Source: Sphingobacterium paludis (GTDB lineage: Bacteria > Bacteroidota > Bacteroidia > Sphingobacteriales > Sphingobacteriaceae). From it: a stretch of 64,000 nucleotides of DNA. The stretch covers positions 248,001-312,000 of the forward strand of contig NZ_SNZV01000005.1 of NCBI RefSeq assembly GCF_004364125.1. The letters run 5' to 3'. Of this stretch, positions 1 to 8,868 are shown piece by piece. Every line of letters begins with the position of its first letter. Position 1 is the stretch's first letter. Both the position numbers and the translations under genes were made by a program. The notes under the pieces were generated by a model, which was given only the letters and a program-made list of their open reading frames with translations, did no database searches and was not told the DNA's origin.

Positions 1-381
1 TTACGTCTTAAAGTTCCCATTTTTGATGGTCATGCAAAACGCAGCAGAATACAGCAATTACATTGGCAAAACCAACGGATCGAATCTCAGATTCTGCAAA
101 AGCAACACGACCTCGAAGCTGACGAACGTAATGCATTCCATAAACTACAACTCTCACGGGAAAATCTAACAGAGCAAAAGCAAAATTTGAATTTAGCCGA
201 AGACAATTACAACAAAACCAATTTACTCTACAAACAAGGATTGATCGATATCGGTGAGGTCTTCAGCACGGAATCATCTCTACTGGATGCAAAAACAGCA
301 TACAGTAATGAATGTATTGCTTATAAAATTGCAGAAATAGAATTTCAGAAGGCCTTAGGAACACTTAAAAATAACTTATAA
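1..381 (+). CDS. TolC-family outer-membrane efflux protein, C-terminal fragment (cut by window edge)
   Basis: Frame 1 is open from base 1 to the TAA at 379-381 and encodes the last 126 residues of an outer-membrane factor. The fragment begins with an LRLKVPIFDGHAKR stretch typical of the second beta/alpha repeat of TolC/NodT-type channels. It then runs as a long heptad-rich coiled coil (about residues 20-120) with the usual LYKQGLIDIGEVF-type segment. In the family these proteins form the trimeric channel that carries RND pump substrates across the outer membrane. It lies 13 bp upstream of the membrane-fusion gene and is co-directional, so it is the first visible gene of a tripartite efflux operon. 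The N-terminus, including signal peptide and any lipobox, is outside the window. An internal ATG at 187 is not the real start, because the frame continues upstream. Confidence 0.85.
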   Translation, partial: LRLKVPIFDGHAKRSRIQQLHWQNQRIESQILQKQHDLEADERNAFHKLQLSRENLTEQKQNLNLAEDNYNKTNLLYKQGLIDIGEVFSTESSLLDAKTAYSNECIAYKIAEIEFQKALGTLKNNL

Positions 382-394
382 AAACAAAAGAACA

Positions 395-1465
395 ATGAAA
401 TCGCAAATAAGTATAGCAGTCGGTGTTATCGTCATTTTAATTGGATTATTAATAGGACAACTATCGGCCAACAAAGAAAAAATGGCTGCAGACATCGAAA
501 AATCCCTCGTAGTCAACACCACCGTACCCGTAATTATTGAGACACCTGCTAAAGCTACCTTACACAATGCCATCGTACTGCACGGCACTATTAGGCCTGA
601 AAATGAAATACCCATTCTTTCAAAACAGCAAGGAATAATCATCAGAAAGTATAAGAAAACTGGCCAATCCGTTCGTAAAGGAGAACCAATCGCGCAGATA
701 GAAAATGAAATCTTACAAAAAAGTCTACAGTCAGCTCAGGCAAATTATGCGAAACTAGCAAAAGATGTGGAGCGGTACCAGATACTAAAAAAGAATGGTG
801 CTGTAGCAAGCCAAGAGCTCGAAACTATACAGATGTCACTACGCGATGTGGAGGAGCATATCAGGAGCCTAAAGGATCAAATAGCCAACTCAACGATCCT
901 GTCTCCGGTAGACGGTATTATTGCTGCGGACTATGTCGAAGAAGGGCAATTCGTCATGACAGGTGGACAGATTGTACAGATTATCTCGGGCAGTGGATTA
1001 AAGCTATCCCTGAGTACAGCGGAGTCGGATGTTTTAATGATTAAAAAAGGTCAAGAAGTGACTGTTAAGGTAAGCGCTTTAGCAGGACAACCCATCCAAG
1101 GAATCGTAGAACTCATCTCGCCCAAGGCTAATAACCTGCACTATTACATCGTTGACATCACGCTAAAAGAGAACAATCCTGATTTAAGAGCAGGTATGTT
1201 TGCATCTGCCGAATTGTCCCTGACAGCCAAAGATAATGATATCGATGATATCGTTATTAGCCGCAAAGCGATAGTAGGCAGCACAAAAAAACCGTATGTG
1301 TATGTCGTTAAGAACGGAATAGCACAAAAAAGAGAAATCAGCCTTGGTTCTTACAACGATAAACAGATTGTTGTCCGTTCGGGAATAACATGTCAAGACA
1401 CCGTCATCACGAGTGGCCAAATCAACTTATCGGACGGATTCCCTATCACGATTTTAAACAAGTAA
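395..1465 (+). CDS. RND efflux periplasmic adaptor (membrane-fusion protein)
   Basis: A 356-aa HlyD/AcrA-family adaptor that would bridge the inner-membrane pump and the outer-membrane channel. Residues about 5-23 form one hydrophobic N-terminal segment (signal anchor). A lipoyl/barrel-sandwich half with the pattern IIRKYKKTGQSVRKGEPIAQIE lies near residues 85-108, followed by a coiled-coil hairpin (about 110-165), the second lipoyl half (ILSPVDGIIAADYVEEGQ) and a beta-barrel and membrane-proximal domain to the end. Length is normal for the family. The ATG follows the outer-membrane factor gene by 13 bp, and the pump gene starts 5 bp after its stop, so the three are one transcription unit. 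Substrate cannot be told from sequence. A regulator for the operon is not visible in the window. Confidence 0.9.
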   Translation: MKSQISIAVGVIVILIGLLIGQLSANKEKMAADIEKSLVVNTTVPVIIETPAKATLHNAIVLHGTIRPENEIPILSKQQGIIIRKYKKTGQSVRKGEPIAQIENEILQKSLQSAQANYAKLAKDVERYQILKKNGAVASQELETIQMSLRDVEEHIRSLKDQIANSTILSPVDGIIAADYVEEGQFVMTGGQIVQIISGSGLKLSLSTAESDVLMIKKGQEVTVKVSALAGQPIQGIVELISPKANNLHYYIVDITLKENNPDLRAGMFASAELSLTAKDNDIDDIVISRKAIVGSTKKPYVYVVKNGIAQKREISLGSYNDKQIVVRSGITCQDTVITSGQINLSDGFPITILNK

Positions 1466-1470
1466 CAAAA

Positions 1471-4400
1471 ATGAATTTAACAAAAATATCTATCAAGAGG
1501 CCTACTGCAGTCATTATCGTCTGTATTGCATTAGCAGCTTTCGGGATCTATTCTCTGATGAATATCAATCAGGAACTTATGCCAAAAGTTTCTACAAATA
1601 CCATCTCCATCACAACACTTTATCCAGGTGCAGGCGTACAAGAAGTTGAAAACTCGGTCACAAAAAAAATCGAAGAAGCAACCGCAGCTTTGGAGGGTAT
1701 AGACAATGTTATGTCTACATCGATGGAGAATTTTTCGCTTGTAACCATCACACTAAAGCCGGGTACGAATCTCGAAAAAGTGATGCAGGAAGCACAGCGG
1801 GAAGTCAATAAGATTCGTTCAGAATTGCCTGACGACGCTAAAGAACCGGCCGTTACCGATTTTAAAGTCACAGACATTCCGATTATGACCATTGGAGTTA
1901 CCTCGTCGATAGATGAAATGGAACTATATGAAATTGTCGACAGTAAGATAAAACCAGCATTGGAACGCATATCCGGTGTAGGTAGAGTTGCTTTAATCGG
2001 AGGCCTTGTAAAAGAAGTTCAAGTGAATATCGACGAAGATAAGCTCAAATCTTATGAGCTATCCATCAGCCATGTTGCCCAGATACTGATAACATCCAAT
2101 ATGGAGTTTCCTACCGGGAAATTAATCAACGAAGAAAAACAGTTACAGATACGATTAGAAGGCAAATTTCAAACACCTTCTGATATCGGACATGTTATTT
2201 TGAAAACTTTACCGGACGGCACTTCAGTAATGGTCAAAGATGTAGCTGAAGTGGCAGATACTTATAAAGAAGTAGCAACTATCAATCGAACCAATGGTAT
2301 CCCATCGATTGGTATTACCATACAGCGTTCAGCAGATGCAAATACGGTAGAAATATCAAAAATAGTAGCGATCCACTTAGCGCTGTTAAAGAAAAAATAT
2401 GAAGAAGAAAAAATTTCTTTTGTGGTAGCGGTTGACAATGCCGAATTTACAATTGAAAGCGCAAATTCTGTTTTAATTGATCTGGTCTTGGCCATTGGCT
2501 TGGTAGCGGTCACCATCTTGCTTTTTTTGCAGAGTTTCCGCAATTCTATTTTTGCAGCAGTTGCTATACCGCTTTCTTTGATCATTACGTTTATACCGAT
2601 GTATCTATTCGGGTTTAGTCTCAATATCATGTCTTTGCTGGGATTGACACTGGTCATCGGAATTTTGGTTGATGACGCCATTGTGGTCATCGAAAATATA
2701 CATAAGCATCTAGAACGTGGTAAAACTGTAGTCCAAGCCGCTTATGATGGCGTCAAGGAGATTGGATTTACCGTCATATCCATTACGTTAGTAATTGTTG
2801 TTGTATTTGTACCTATTTCGCTGACACAAGGAACGATCTCCGATGTCTTCCGTCAATTTGCTCTAACCATAGCGATTGCGGTAATCGTGAGCCTAGCCGT
2901 CGCTTTTACAGTTATTCCGTTGATTTACTCCCGGTTTGGCAAACTGGAAAAAATTAACCCAGATTCTTTTCTAGGTAAATTACAGGTTGCTTTCGAACGT
3001 GGGATTACCTCTGTAGCATCTTGGTTTGGGAATATCCTGAACTGGTCATTTTCAAATAAAACTATCGTGTTTGCGACGGTCGGCGTCTTACTTGTCAGTT
3101 CGATGGCGCTTATTGACCAAGGGTTTATTGGTAGTGATTTTGCCCCGCAAGGCGATCAGGGACAATTTGTCATTAAGCTTGAACTCCCAAAAGATGTAAC
3201 AATCCAACAAACCAATGCCTCTACTTTTCAGGCCGAAAGTATCGTTCGCAATAATTCGGCCGTAGAAAACGTATTTACTACCGTTGGTGCCGAAGAAAAT
3301 GGGCAATCACAGGCCAGTTTGGCCGAACTCCGTGTTAAGCTTGTGCCACATAAAAACAGAAAAATATCGGCAGGCGACCTTGCACAAGAGTTGAAATCAA
3401 CGTTGCAACGAACACTGCCTGATGTGATTGTTAGTCTAGGAATGACCGATATGATGGGGAATATCGATGAAGCTCCTGTTCGCTACTACGTTACTGGCCA
3501 ACATATAGACACTGTACGCGCTGCAGCCCATTTACTCCTTGAGGAAATGAAAGATATTAAAGGTGTTGTCGATCCAGAGCTATCTACCAAAGAAGGAAAT
3601 CCGCAGATCAGTATTGTACCCGACCGAAAAAAGATGGCAGATCTCGGTGTGGCTTTTGCTGACCTAGGACAAACATTAAGCCTCGCTTTCAGCGGCAATA
3701 CAGATGCTAAACTTCTTCGGGATGATAAAGAATACGATATTAATATCCGTTTGGATCAGGCAGATAGAGAACAGATCCAGCATGTAGAAAATATTTCGGT
3801 CATGAACAATAAGGGGCAACTCGTTCAGCTAAAACAGTTTGCTAGTATCACGGAGACACAAGGTCCAACACTTTTAGAACGACGTGATCGAAACCCGTCC
3901 ATTAGTGTGAGTGCACAGGTAGGTGGAAGACCCATCGGCGATATAGGCGCTGATATCAATCAGGCCATCGAACATTTAAACTTATCAGAACAGATAGAGA
4001 TTATCCCTGGGGGAGAGTTGGAGATGCAAGGTGACAGCTTCGGCTCATTAGGTATGGCCTTATTGGTATCCATTTTCTTGGTGTACTTTATTATGGTTTT
4101 GCTCTACAACAGCTTTGTGTATCCCTTGGTGGTATTAGGTTCACTGCCGTTAGCTATTATTGGTGCATTATTGGCTTTGGCTTTGACCATGCAGACATTA
4201 AATGTCTTTACCCTTTTGGGAATGATTGTTCTCATTGGTTTAGTCGCAAAGAATGCAATTTTATTGGTAGACTTTACCAACCATCTTAAAGAACAAGAAG
4301 TGCCACTAAAAGACGCTCTTTTACAGGCGACACATGAGCGGTTTAGGCCAATCGTGATGACAACCTTGGCTATGGTTGTCGGAATGCTACCAGTCGCTTT

Positions 4401-4581
4401 AGCTTCAGGTGCAGCCGCAGAATGGAAGAACGGATTAGCGTGGGTCATTATCGGTGGCCTAATCAGCTCTTTATTTCTCACTCTTATTGTCGTCCCTCTT
4501 TTTTACTATGTGATGGATCGCTTGTTGAGTCGAATCGGATCAGGCAAACGAAAAGAAATCGTGATTCTGGAAAATGAATAA
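1471..4581 (+). CDS. RND multidrug efflux transporter, HAE1 family (AcrB/MdtB-like)
   Basis: A 1036-aa proton-driven inner-membrane pump. The start at 1471 gives the canonical MNLTKISIKRPTAVIIV N-terminus with TM1. An upstream in-frame ATG at 1390 would overlap the adaptor gene and add a non-homologous 27-residue tail, so it is rejected. Two RND halves are visible: porter domains after TM1 and TM7, and the TM4 signature GILVDDAIVVIENIHKH, which carries the two adjacent Asp residues that relay protons. Motif LLGLTLVIGILVDDA precedes it, and the second half has LLGMIVLIGLVAKNAILLVDF. Length and topology (12 TM) are normal. It sits 5 bp after the adaptor gene and 3 bp before the DUF6695-like gene. 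Multidrug versus specific export cannot be decided, but heavy-metal CusA-type signatures were not seen. Confidence 0.93.
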   Translation: MNLTKISIKRPTAVIIVCIALAAFGIYSLMNINQELMPKVSTNTISITTLYPGAGVQEVENSVTKKIEEATAALEGIDNVMSTSMENFSLVTITLKPGTNLEKVMQEAQREVNKIRSELPDDAKEPAVTDFKVTDIPIMTIGVTSSIDEMELYEIVDSKIKPALERISGVGRVALIGGLVKEVQVNIDEDKLKSYELSISHVAQILITSNMEFPTGKLINEEKQLQIRLEGKFQTPSDIGHVILKTLPDGTSVMVKDVAEVADTYKEVATINRTNGIPSIGITIQRSADANTVEISKIVAIHLALLKKKYEEEKISFVVAVDNAEFTIESANSVLIDLVLAIGLVAVTILLFLQSFRNSIFAAVAIPLSLIITFIPMYLFGFSLNIMSLLGLTLVIGILVDDAIVVIENIHKHLERGKTVVQAAYDGVKEIGFTVISITLVIVVVFVPISLTQGTISDVFRQFALTIAIAVIVSLAVAFTVIPLIYSRFGKLEKINPDSFLGKLQVAFERGITSVASWFGNILNWSFSNKTIVFATVGVLLVSSMALIDQGFIGSDFAPQGDQGQFVIKLELPKDVTIQQTNASTFQAESIVRNNSAVENVFTTVGAEENGQSQASLAELRVKLVPHKNRKISAGDLAQELKSTLQRTLPDVIVSLGMTDMMGNIDEAPVRYYVTGQHIDTVRAAAHLLLEEMKDIKGVVDPELSTKEGNPQISIVPDRKKMADLGVAFADLGQTLSLAFSGNTDAKLLRDDKEYDINIRLDQADREQIQHVENISVMNNKGQLVQLKQFASITETQGPTLLERRDRNPSISVSAQVGGRPIGDIGADINQAIEHLNLSEQIEIIPGGELEMQGDSFGSLGMALLVSIFLVYFIMVLLYNSFVYPLVVLGSLPLAIIGALLALALTMQTLNVFTLLGMIVLIGLVAKNAILLVDFTNHLKEQEVPLKDALLQATHERFRPIVMTTLAMVVGMLPVALASGAAAEWKNGLAWVIIGGLISSLFLTLIVVPLFYYVMDRLLSRIGSGKRKEIVILENE

Positions 4582-4584
4582 ACT

Positions 4585-5649
4585 ATGGAAAGAGAAGATC
4601 TAGCGTTTATTCTAACCTGGCCCGACACGACCATCCGTGGAGACGAGAAATGGATGATGTTCTTTAAGAAAATCGGTTTAGTGAAAAATTTAAACTTTAA
4701 AGTTGGTCATACGGGTATTGTTATTGTTGAACGACAGACCGGCGAGATGCTCTATTACGACTTTGGGCGCTATGTAACTCCTCGAGGGTACGGGCGTGCG
4801 CGCTCAAAATTTTCCGATCCTCGTTTGGATATTAAGCTCAAAGCAAAATTTGACGGTGAACGCATTACCAATCTAGAAGAAATTATCACGCACTTTGAGC
4901 TCTTGAAATCAGAAATGAAAGGGACAGGAATATTATATTTTTCCATTGCGCGAGACATCAGTTTTACACTCGCAAAAAAATATGCCGATCATTGTGTACT
5001 TGAAGGTAGTTACCCATATGGTGCGGTAGCACGTGGAAATAATAATTGTTCGCGCTTTATTGTCCGAATGCTGATGTGTTCATCCGTTCGGTACAATTGG
5101 TTTCATGGTATCAACTTCCCCGAAACGATCAAAGCGAGCCCGATTAGTAATGTCGTAAATGCGACCTCAGACAGAATAGTATATTTATACTCGCGACAAA
5201 AAGGCTTAATTCAATTTAAGATGAACCGATTTCAGTCTGTATTTTTTTTATTGAAGAAACTGAGAGATAATGTAAAGTCCAATAAGGCGAAATTGTTGCC
5301 CACCGATCAGATCATAGGATGTATGTTGCACACTGTAAGACCTCGGAGTATACCTTCTGACGCACAATACCTAGGAGGCGTGGGTGATGGGGCTTGGTAT
5401 CATCTACAGCCGACCGAAGATGGTATGCTTATCGTCAAAAGATTTAACTCAGATGGTGAACTAGAATATACTGTTCTAGGTGAAGCCGCCACCCCTTTAG
5501 CTCTGTCACTACCTTGGAAAATTACATATGATAGCCATCTTCTCTTTACCCATGTTATACAGAAAGGGCGCAAAATTCTGATTTACCATAGACAACAACT
5601 AGCTAATAATTTATCAAGATTAATGACTACACATTTGGAACAATTTTGA
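4585..5649 (+). CDS. DUF6695-like protein of unknown function, linked to the RND operon
   Basis: A 354-aa soluble protein starting 3 bp after the pump stop codon, so almost certainly translated with the efflux operon. The N-terminal half (about 1-200) contains conserved-looking blocks: FILTWPDT near the start, KVGHTGIVIV, LYYDFGRY, GNNNCSRFI with a Cys-Ser and upstream His, and WFHGINFP. The His/Asp/Cys pattern is reminiscent of NlpC/P60-like or DUF-type Cys hydrolases that handle envelope material, but I cannot confirm the fold. From memory the arrangement resembles the Bacteroidota family DUF6695. The C-terminal third (from about residue 255) is beta-rich. No signal peptide or membrane segment is seen. 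Function is unknown; genomic coupling suggests an accessory role in envelope export or its regulation. Confidence 0.6.
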   Translation: MEREDLAFILTWPDTTIRGDEKWMMFFKKIGLVKNLNFKVGHTGIVIVERQTGEMLYYDFGRYVTPRGYGRARSKFSDPRLDIKLKAKFDGERITNLEEIITHFELLKSEMKGTGILYFSIARDISFTLAKKYADHCVLEGSYPYGAVARGNNNCSRFIVRMLMCSSVRYNWFHGINFPETIKASPISNVVNATSDRIVYLYSRQKGLIQFKMNRFQSVFFLLKKLRDNVKSNKAKLLPTDQIIGCMLHTVRPRSIPSDAQYLGGVGDGAWYHLQPTEDGMLIVKRFNSDGELEYTVLGEAATPLALSLPWKITYDSHLLFTHVIQKGRKILIYHRQQLANNLSRLMTTHLEQF

Positions 5650-5698
5650 ATAATAACTTAGAGGAAGTACTTCTTTCTATTTACAAAAAGATAATTAA

Positions 5699-6526
5699 AT
5701 GGACGAATTTTGTAATAAAGCGATAAAAAAATTGGAAACAGCGATCAATGAACTCGAACTCGAATCTGACTATCAAATAATGCGAATAGAAGTTATCATA
5801 CATTTGATTATCAAAAGTTTGGTAGACATTAAAGAGTATACTCTGAAAAGAGGCTTCAAGAGCGAAAAAGAAGAAATTCGCTTTTTCAAATATCAGAAAC
5901 CTACCCTTGTTGCAAAACTCATTTATTACAATACCATTTATAAGATTGAGACGAAGAAACCCAACGGGGCAAAATCTATTAAGAAGTACCTCAATAGAGA
6001 ATTGAAAAAACTCAAACGGTACTTTGACAACAACCTTGATTTTTATAAATACTACCGTACCAATAATACTTCGCTTGATGAGAAGCTATTTCTACGGGGC
6101 AACCACGATATAAAGCTATGCTTAGACACAGGCTATTTTCAGTCCGATTTATCTTTTTCCACCTCGCATGATTATAAGGTTGCTAAGATAATAGGTAATG
6201 ATTTGATACAGGTCTATATCGAAGACCAGTTGTACAATAAAGATCAAAAGGACAATCCAAAAGCCCTAATTAAACTGAACTGGACATGTAGTAAGGTGGC
6301 AATAATCGAATTGATTTATTCTCTGCACTATCAAGGTGTCTTTGACAATGGGAACGCAGATATAAGGCTAATAGCGAAGTATTTTGAATATGTGTTTAAT
6401 ATCAATTTGGGTAACTTCTACCAAACATATTTGGAATTGCGAAACCGAAAGATGAACCAAACGAAATTCCTCGATACACTTCGGGAAACGCTTATGAAGA
6501 AGATGGACGAGCAGGACGAAAAGTAG
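5699..6526 (+). CDS. rteC: RteC-family regulator (first copy)
   Basis: A 275-aa RteC-domain protein. RteC in the Bacteroides conjugative transposon CTnDOT is the transcription factor that switches on the excision operon after tetracycline-induced RteA/RteB signalling. Recognisable blocks are LIIKSLVDIKEYTLKRGF, EEIRFFKYQKPTLVAKLIYYN, DFYKYYRTN and HDYKVAKIIGNDLIQVY. These match the second copy at 10972-11820 (for example FKQIKPTVLGKLIYYN and FDYKVAKIIANELVYNY), although the two are clearly diverged and this copy is more AT- and Lys-rich. It follows the efflux/DUF6695 operon by about 50 bp on the same strand and converges on topB. The tandem presence of two different rteC genes around one excision cassette suggests two element remnants or nested integration. 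Confidence 0.85.
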   Translation: MDEFCNKAIKKLETAINELELESDYQIMRIEVIIHLIIKSLVDIKEYTLKRGFKSEKEEIRFFKYQKPTLVAKLIYYNTIYKIETKKPNGAKSIKKYLNRELKKLKRYFDNNLDFYKYYRTNNTSLDEKLFLRGNHDIKLCLDTGYFQSDLSFSTSHDYKVAKIIGNDLIQVYIEDQLYNKDQKDNPKALIKLNWTCSKVAIIELIYSLHYQGVFDNGNADIRLIAKYFEYVFNINLGNFYQTYLELRNRKMNQTKFLDTLRETLMKKMDEQDEK

Positions 6527-6610
6527 GGTTTGGGCGTGTCACGGTCTGCATTTTGCCACCATACAACAGGCTATCGAAAAAATGCAGACGGGTCGGGCTA
6601 TCCACTGTAT

Positions 6611-6639
6611 CTTTTGCGGATCTGCGAGGACCGCAAAAG
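6611..6639. repeat. 9-bp perfect inverted repeat between rteC and topB
   Basis: CTTTTGCGG (6611-6619) and CCGCAAAAG (6631-6639) are exact reverse complements with an 11-base loop. It lies in the 160-bp gap between the convergent 3' ends of rteC and topB. No T-run follows on either strand, so it is not a canonical terminator. It could be a transcript-end structure or part of a recombination or transfer site, since in CTnDOT-like elements the mobilisation origin lies on this side of exc. No relaxase gene is present to support that here. Confidence 0.45.
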
Positions 6640-6688
6640 GATGTCGCTTCTATCCCTCACGCTGTATGCCGTCAAAAAAACAAAACAT

Positions 6689-8773
6689 TTATTTCCTTTT
6701 TGGCTTCCTCTTTTCAAACTCAAAGCAGGTTTCGCCTTTATCGTTCATGACGATATAGGCATTGAATTTATTGCCTGAATTGCTTTTCATGCCCTTGATA
6801 AGGTCGGTCTTACCTTTAGTCAAAAGACTTTCTATATAGGTAACGCTCAATGGTACTCCGCATACAATACGGAATTGAAGCCAACCACAAGCCTCATCGG
6901 GGCATTTTACAACCTTGTTCCATATCAATAGCTGTTGGCTTTTGCATTTGGGGCAGGTCAGTTCGGGTTGTTTTTCTTTGGCAATGCCCGTGTCCAAAAG
7001 CTCCCGTGTAATGGTAGTAGCATAGGTTTCCATATCTCGGTGAAAAGCATCTGCATCCGCATCGTTGTTTTCGATTTTCTGTAATGCCATTTCCCATTCG
7101 GCGGTCATGGCTACATCGGCAATCTTTTTGTCCTTGACAGCCCCGTAAACCTGCAATCCCTTATCAGTCGGGACTAGAGATTTATTTTCACGCCGAATAT
7201 AATCCCTTTTAAAAAGCGTTTCTATAATGGAGGCTCTTGTGGCAGGTGTACCGATACCGATGTCTTTAAGGGCTTTGCGTTCGTCCTCGTTGTCCACTTC
7301 CTTTCCGGCATTTTCCATTGCGGACAACAGACCTGCCTCGGTGTAGAGCACAGGCGGTTTGGTTTTCTTTTCCAGTACGGATGCCTCTTTGATTTTCAGC
7401 TCATCGCCGACCTTTAATTCCGGCAGTTCCTGAACAGACTCGTTGTCCTCATCTATAAATTTTTCTTTGATGCCACGCCAGCCGGCTTCGAGAATTTTGC
7501 ATCCTTTCAGTGTAAAATCATAGTGTAAAGCCTGCAATCCGATGTCCGTTATTTCTTTGGTACAGACAGACGAAAGGGCTTCCAACAGGCGGTGCGCAAT
7601 CATATCATAGATAACATTTTCGTGTGCTGTTAATTCAAACGGGATTTTTTCGGTAATCAGCAGACCGTGGTGGTCTGTGACCTTTACGTCATTCACGATG
7701 CGTTTATTGAAACGACCCCATTTCACTTTTCCTACCGCTTTTTTGCAGGAAGCACGGGCTTCCAAATTCCTTACCAGTGCAGGGATTTCCGACCATATAT
7801 CTTCGGGAATATATTTACTCCCCGTACGTGGATAGGTGATAAACTTCTTTTCATACAGGCTTTGGGCGATGTCCAATGTTTCCTCGGCGGTATAGGATGC
7901 TCTTTTATTGGCTTCTTTCTGCAATCCCGTTAGGTCGAACAGCAAAGGCGTTTGCTCCGTAACCGTTTTGCTTTCGACTGATGTAACGGTAGCTGTTCCG
8001 TTGCGCTGAATGGATTTCAGCGTGTCGTCAGCGAGTTTCCTCTCATCCCATTTGGTCTTGGAAAGGCTCTTAAAGTCCACAAATTCTTTGCGGTGTTCCA
8101 ACTGGATTTGAAAGTATTTTTTGACGGTAAAATCCCTGTTTTCCAAATACCGCTTGCAGATAAGGGCAAGCGTAGGCGTTTGTACTCTTCCAAGCGAGTA
8201 AACACCACGCCCTGCCGAAATGCTCAATGCCTGCGAGGCATTGATACCCACAAGCCAGTCGGCTCTGCTTCGCCCTTGTCCGGCACGGTAAAGCCCGTCA
8301 AAATCGCTTCCGGCTTTTAGATTTTCAAAGCCCTGTTTAATCGCCTTTTCCGCGAGCGAGCTTATCCATAGACGTTCAAAGGGTTTCCGGCACTTTAGGT
8401 ATTCATAGATGTACCTAAAGATGAGTTCCCCCTCACGTCCGGCATCGGTGGCCACGATAATACTATCGCATCTTCCGATGACCTGTTGGATAATCTTCAA
8501 CTGTCTTAATGCTCCGTTATCGGGAACATAACTTTTGTCCTTTTTTATCTTGCGTACCGTAAGTATAAAAGGGTCGGGCAAAATGGGCAGGGCTTCCCTT
8601 TGGAAACCCGATACCCCGTAATCTTCGGGCATCGCCAGTCCGACCAAATGCCCCAATGCCCACGTAACCTGATAGCCATTCCCTGTGAGGTAGCCATCCC
8701 GTTTTTCGGTCGCTCCCAGCAGGGTAGCTATTTCCCTCGCCACACTTGGCTTTTCTACAATGATTGCTTTCAT
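6689..8773 (-). CDS. topB: DNA topoisomerase III of the excision module (Exc/TopB type)
   Basis: A 694-aa type IA topoisomerase. The TOPRIM domain shows MKAIIVEKPS at the start (Glu7) and ATDAGREGE (about 109-116). The active-site Tyr is Tyr314 in FITYPRTGS, and VYSLGRVQTPTLAL (about 191-204) is the usual type IA motif. One zinc-ribbon-like tail (CPKCKS...CPDEACGW) precedes the C-terminus. In CTnDOT the equivalent protein, Exc, is encoded at the end of the xis2c-xis2d-orf3-exc operon, has topoisomerase III activity and is needed for efficient excision. The gene lies 95 bp downstream of the DUF4099/DUF3945 gene on the same strand, keeping that order. G+C content is noticeably higher than in the defence genes further right. 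All key catalytic residues are present. Confidence 0.93.
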   Translation of the reverse strand: MKAIIVEKPSVAREIATLLGATEKRDGYLTGNGYQVTWALGHLVGLAMPEDYGVSGFQREALPILPDPFILTVRKIKKDKSYVPDNGALRQLKIIQQVIGRCDSIIVATDAGREGELIFRYIYEYLKCRKPFERLWISSLAEKAIKQGFENLKAGSDFDGLYRAGQGRSRADWLVGINASQALSISAGRGVYSLGRVQTPTLALICKRYLENRDFTVKKYFQIQLEHRKEFVDFKSLSKTKWDERKLADDTLKSIQRNGTATVTSVESKTVTEQTPLLFDLTGLQKEANKRASYTAEETLDIAQSLYEKKFITYPRTGSKYIPEDIWSEIPALVRNLEARASCKKAVGKVKWGRFNKRIVNDVKVTDHHGLLITEKIPFELTAHENVIYDMIAHRLLEALSSVCTKEITDIGLQALHYDFTLKGCKILEAGWRGIKEKFIDEDNESVQELPELKVGDELKIKEASVLEKKTKPPVLYTEAGLLSAMENAGKEVDNEDERKALKDIGIGTPATRASIIETLFKRDYIRRENKSLVPTDKGLQVYGAVKDKKIADVAMTAEWEMALQKIENNDADADAFHRDMETYATTITRELLDTGIAKEKQPELTCPKCKSQQLLIWNKVVKCPDEACGWLQFRIVCGVPLSVTYIESLLTKGKTDLIKGMKSNSGNKFNAYIVMNDKGETCFEFEKRKPKRK

Positions 8774-8868
8774 AATGCTAATGGATTAAGTGTTGGACAT
8801 TTCTCTTTGAGAAACCCCTCCGTCTCTTTTGAGAGGGGATTTCCATAGAAAAATGTTTTTTGATGGTA

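Noticed and set aside
1390..1470. Longer in-frame start for the RND pump
   Set aside because: It overlaps the adaptor gene and adds a 27-residue non-homologous tail before the canonical MNLTKISIKRP start.
6530..6778. Small ORFs in the rteC-topB gap
   Set aside because: They lie across the 3' ends of real genes and have no recognisable sequence.
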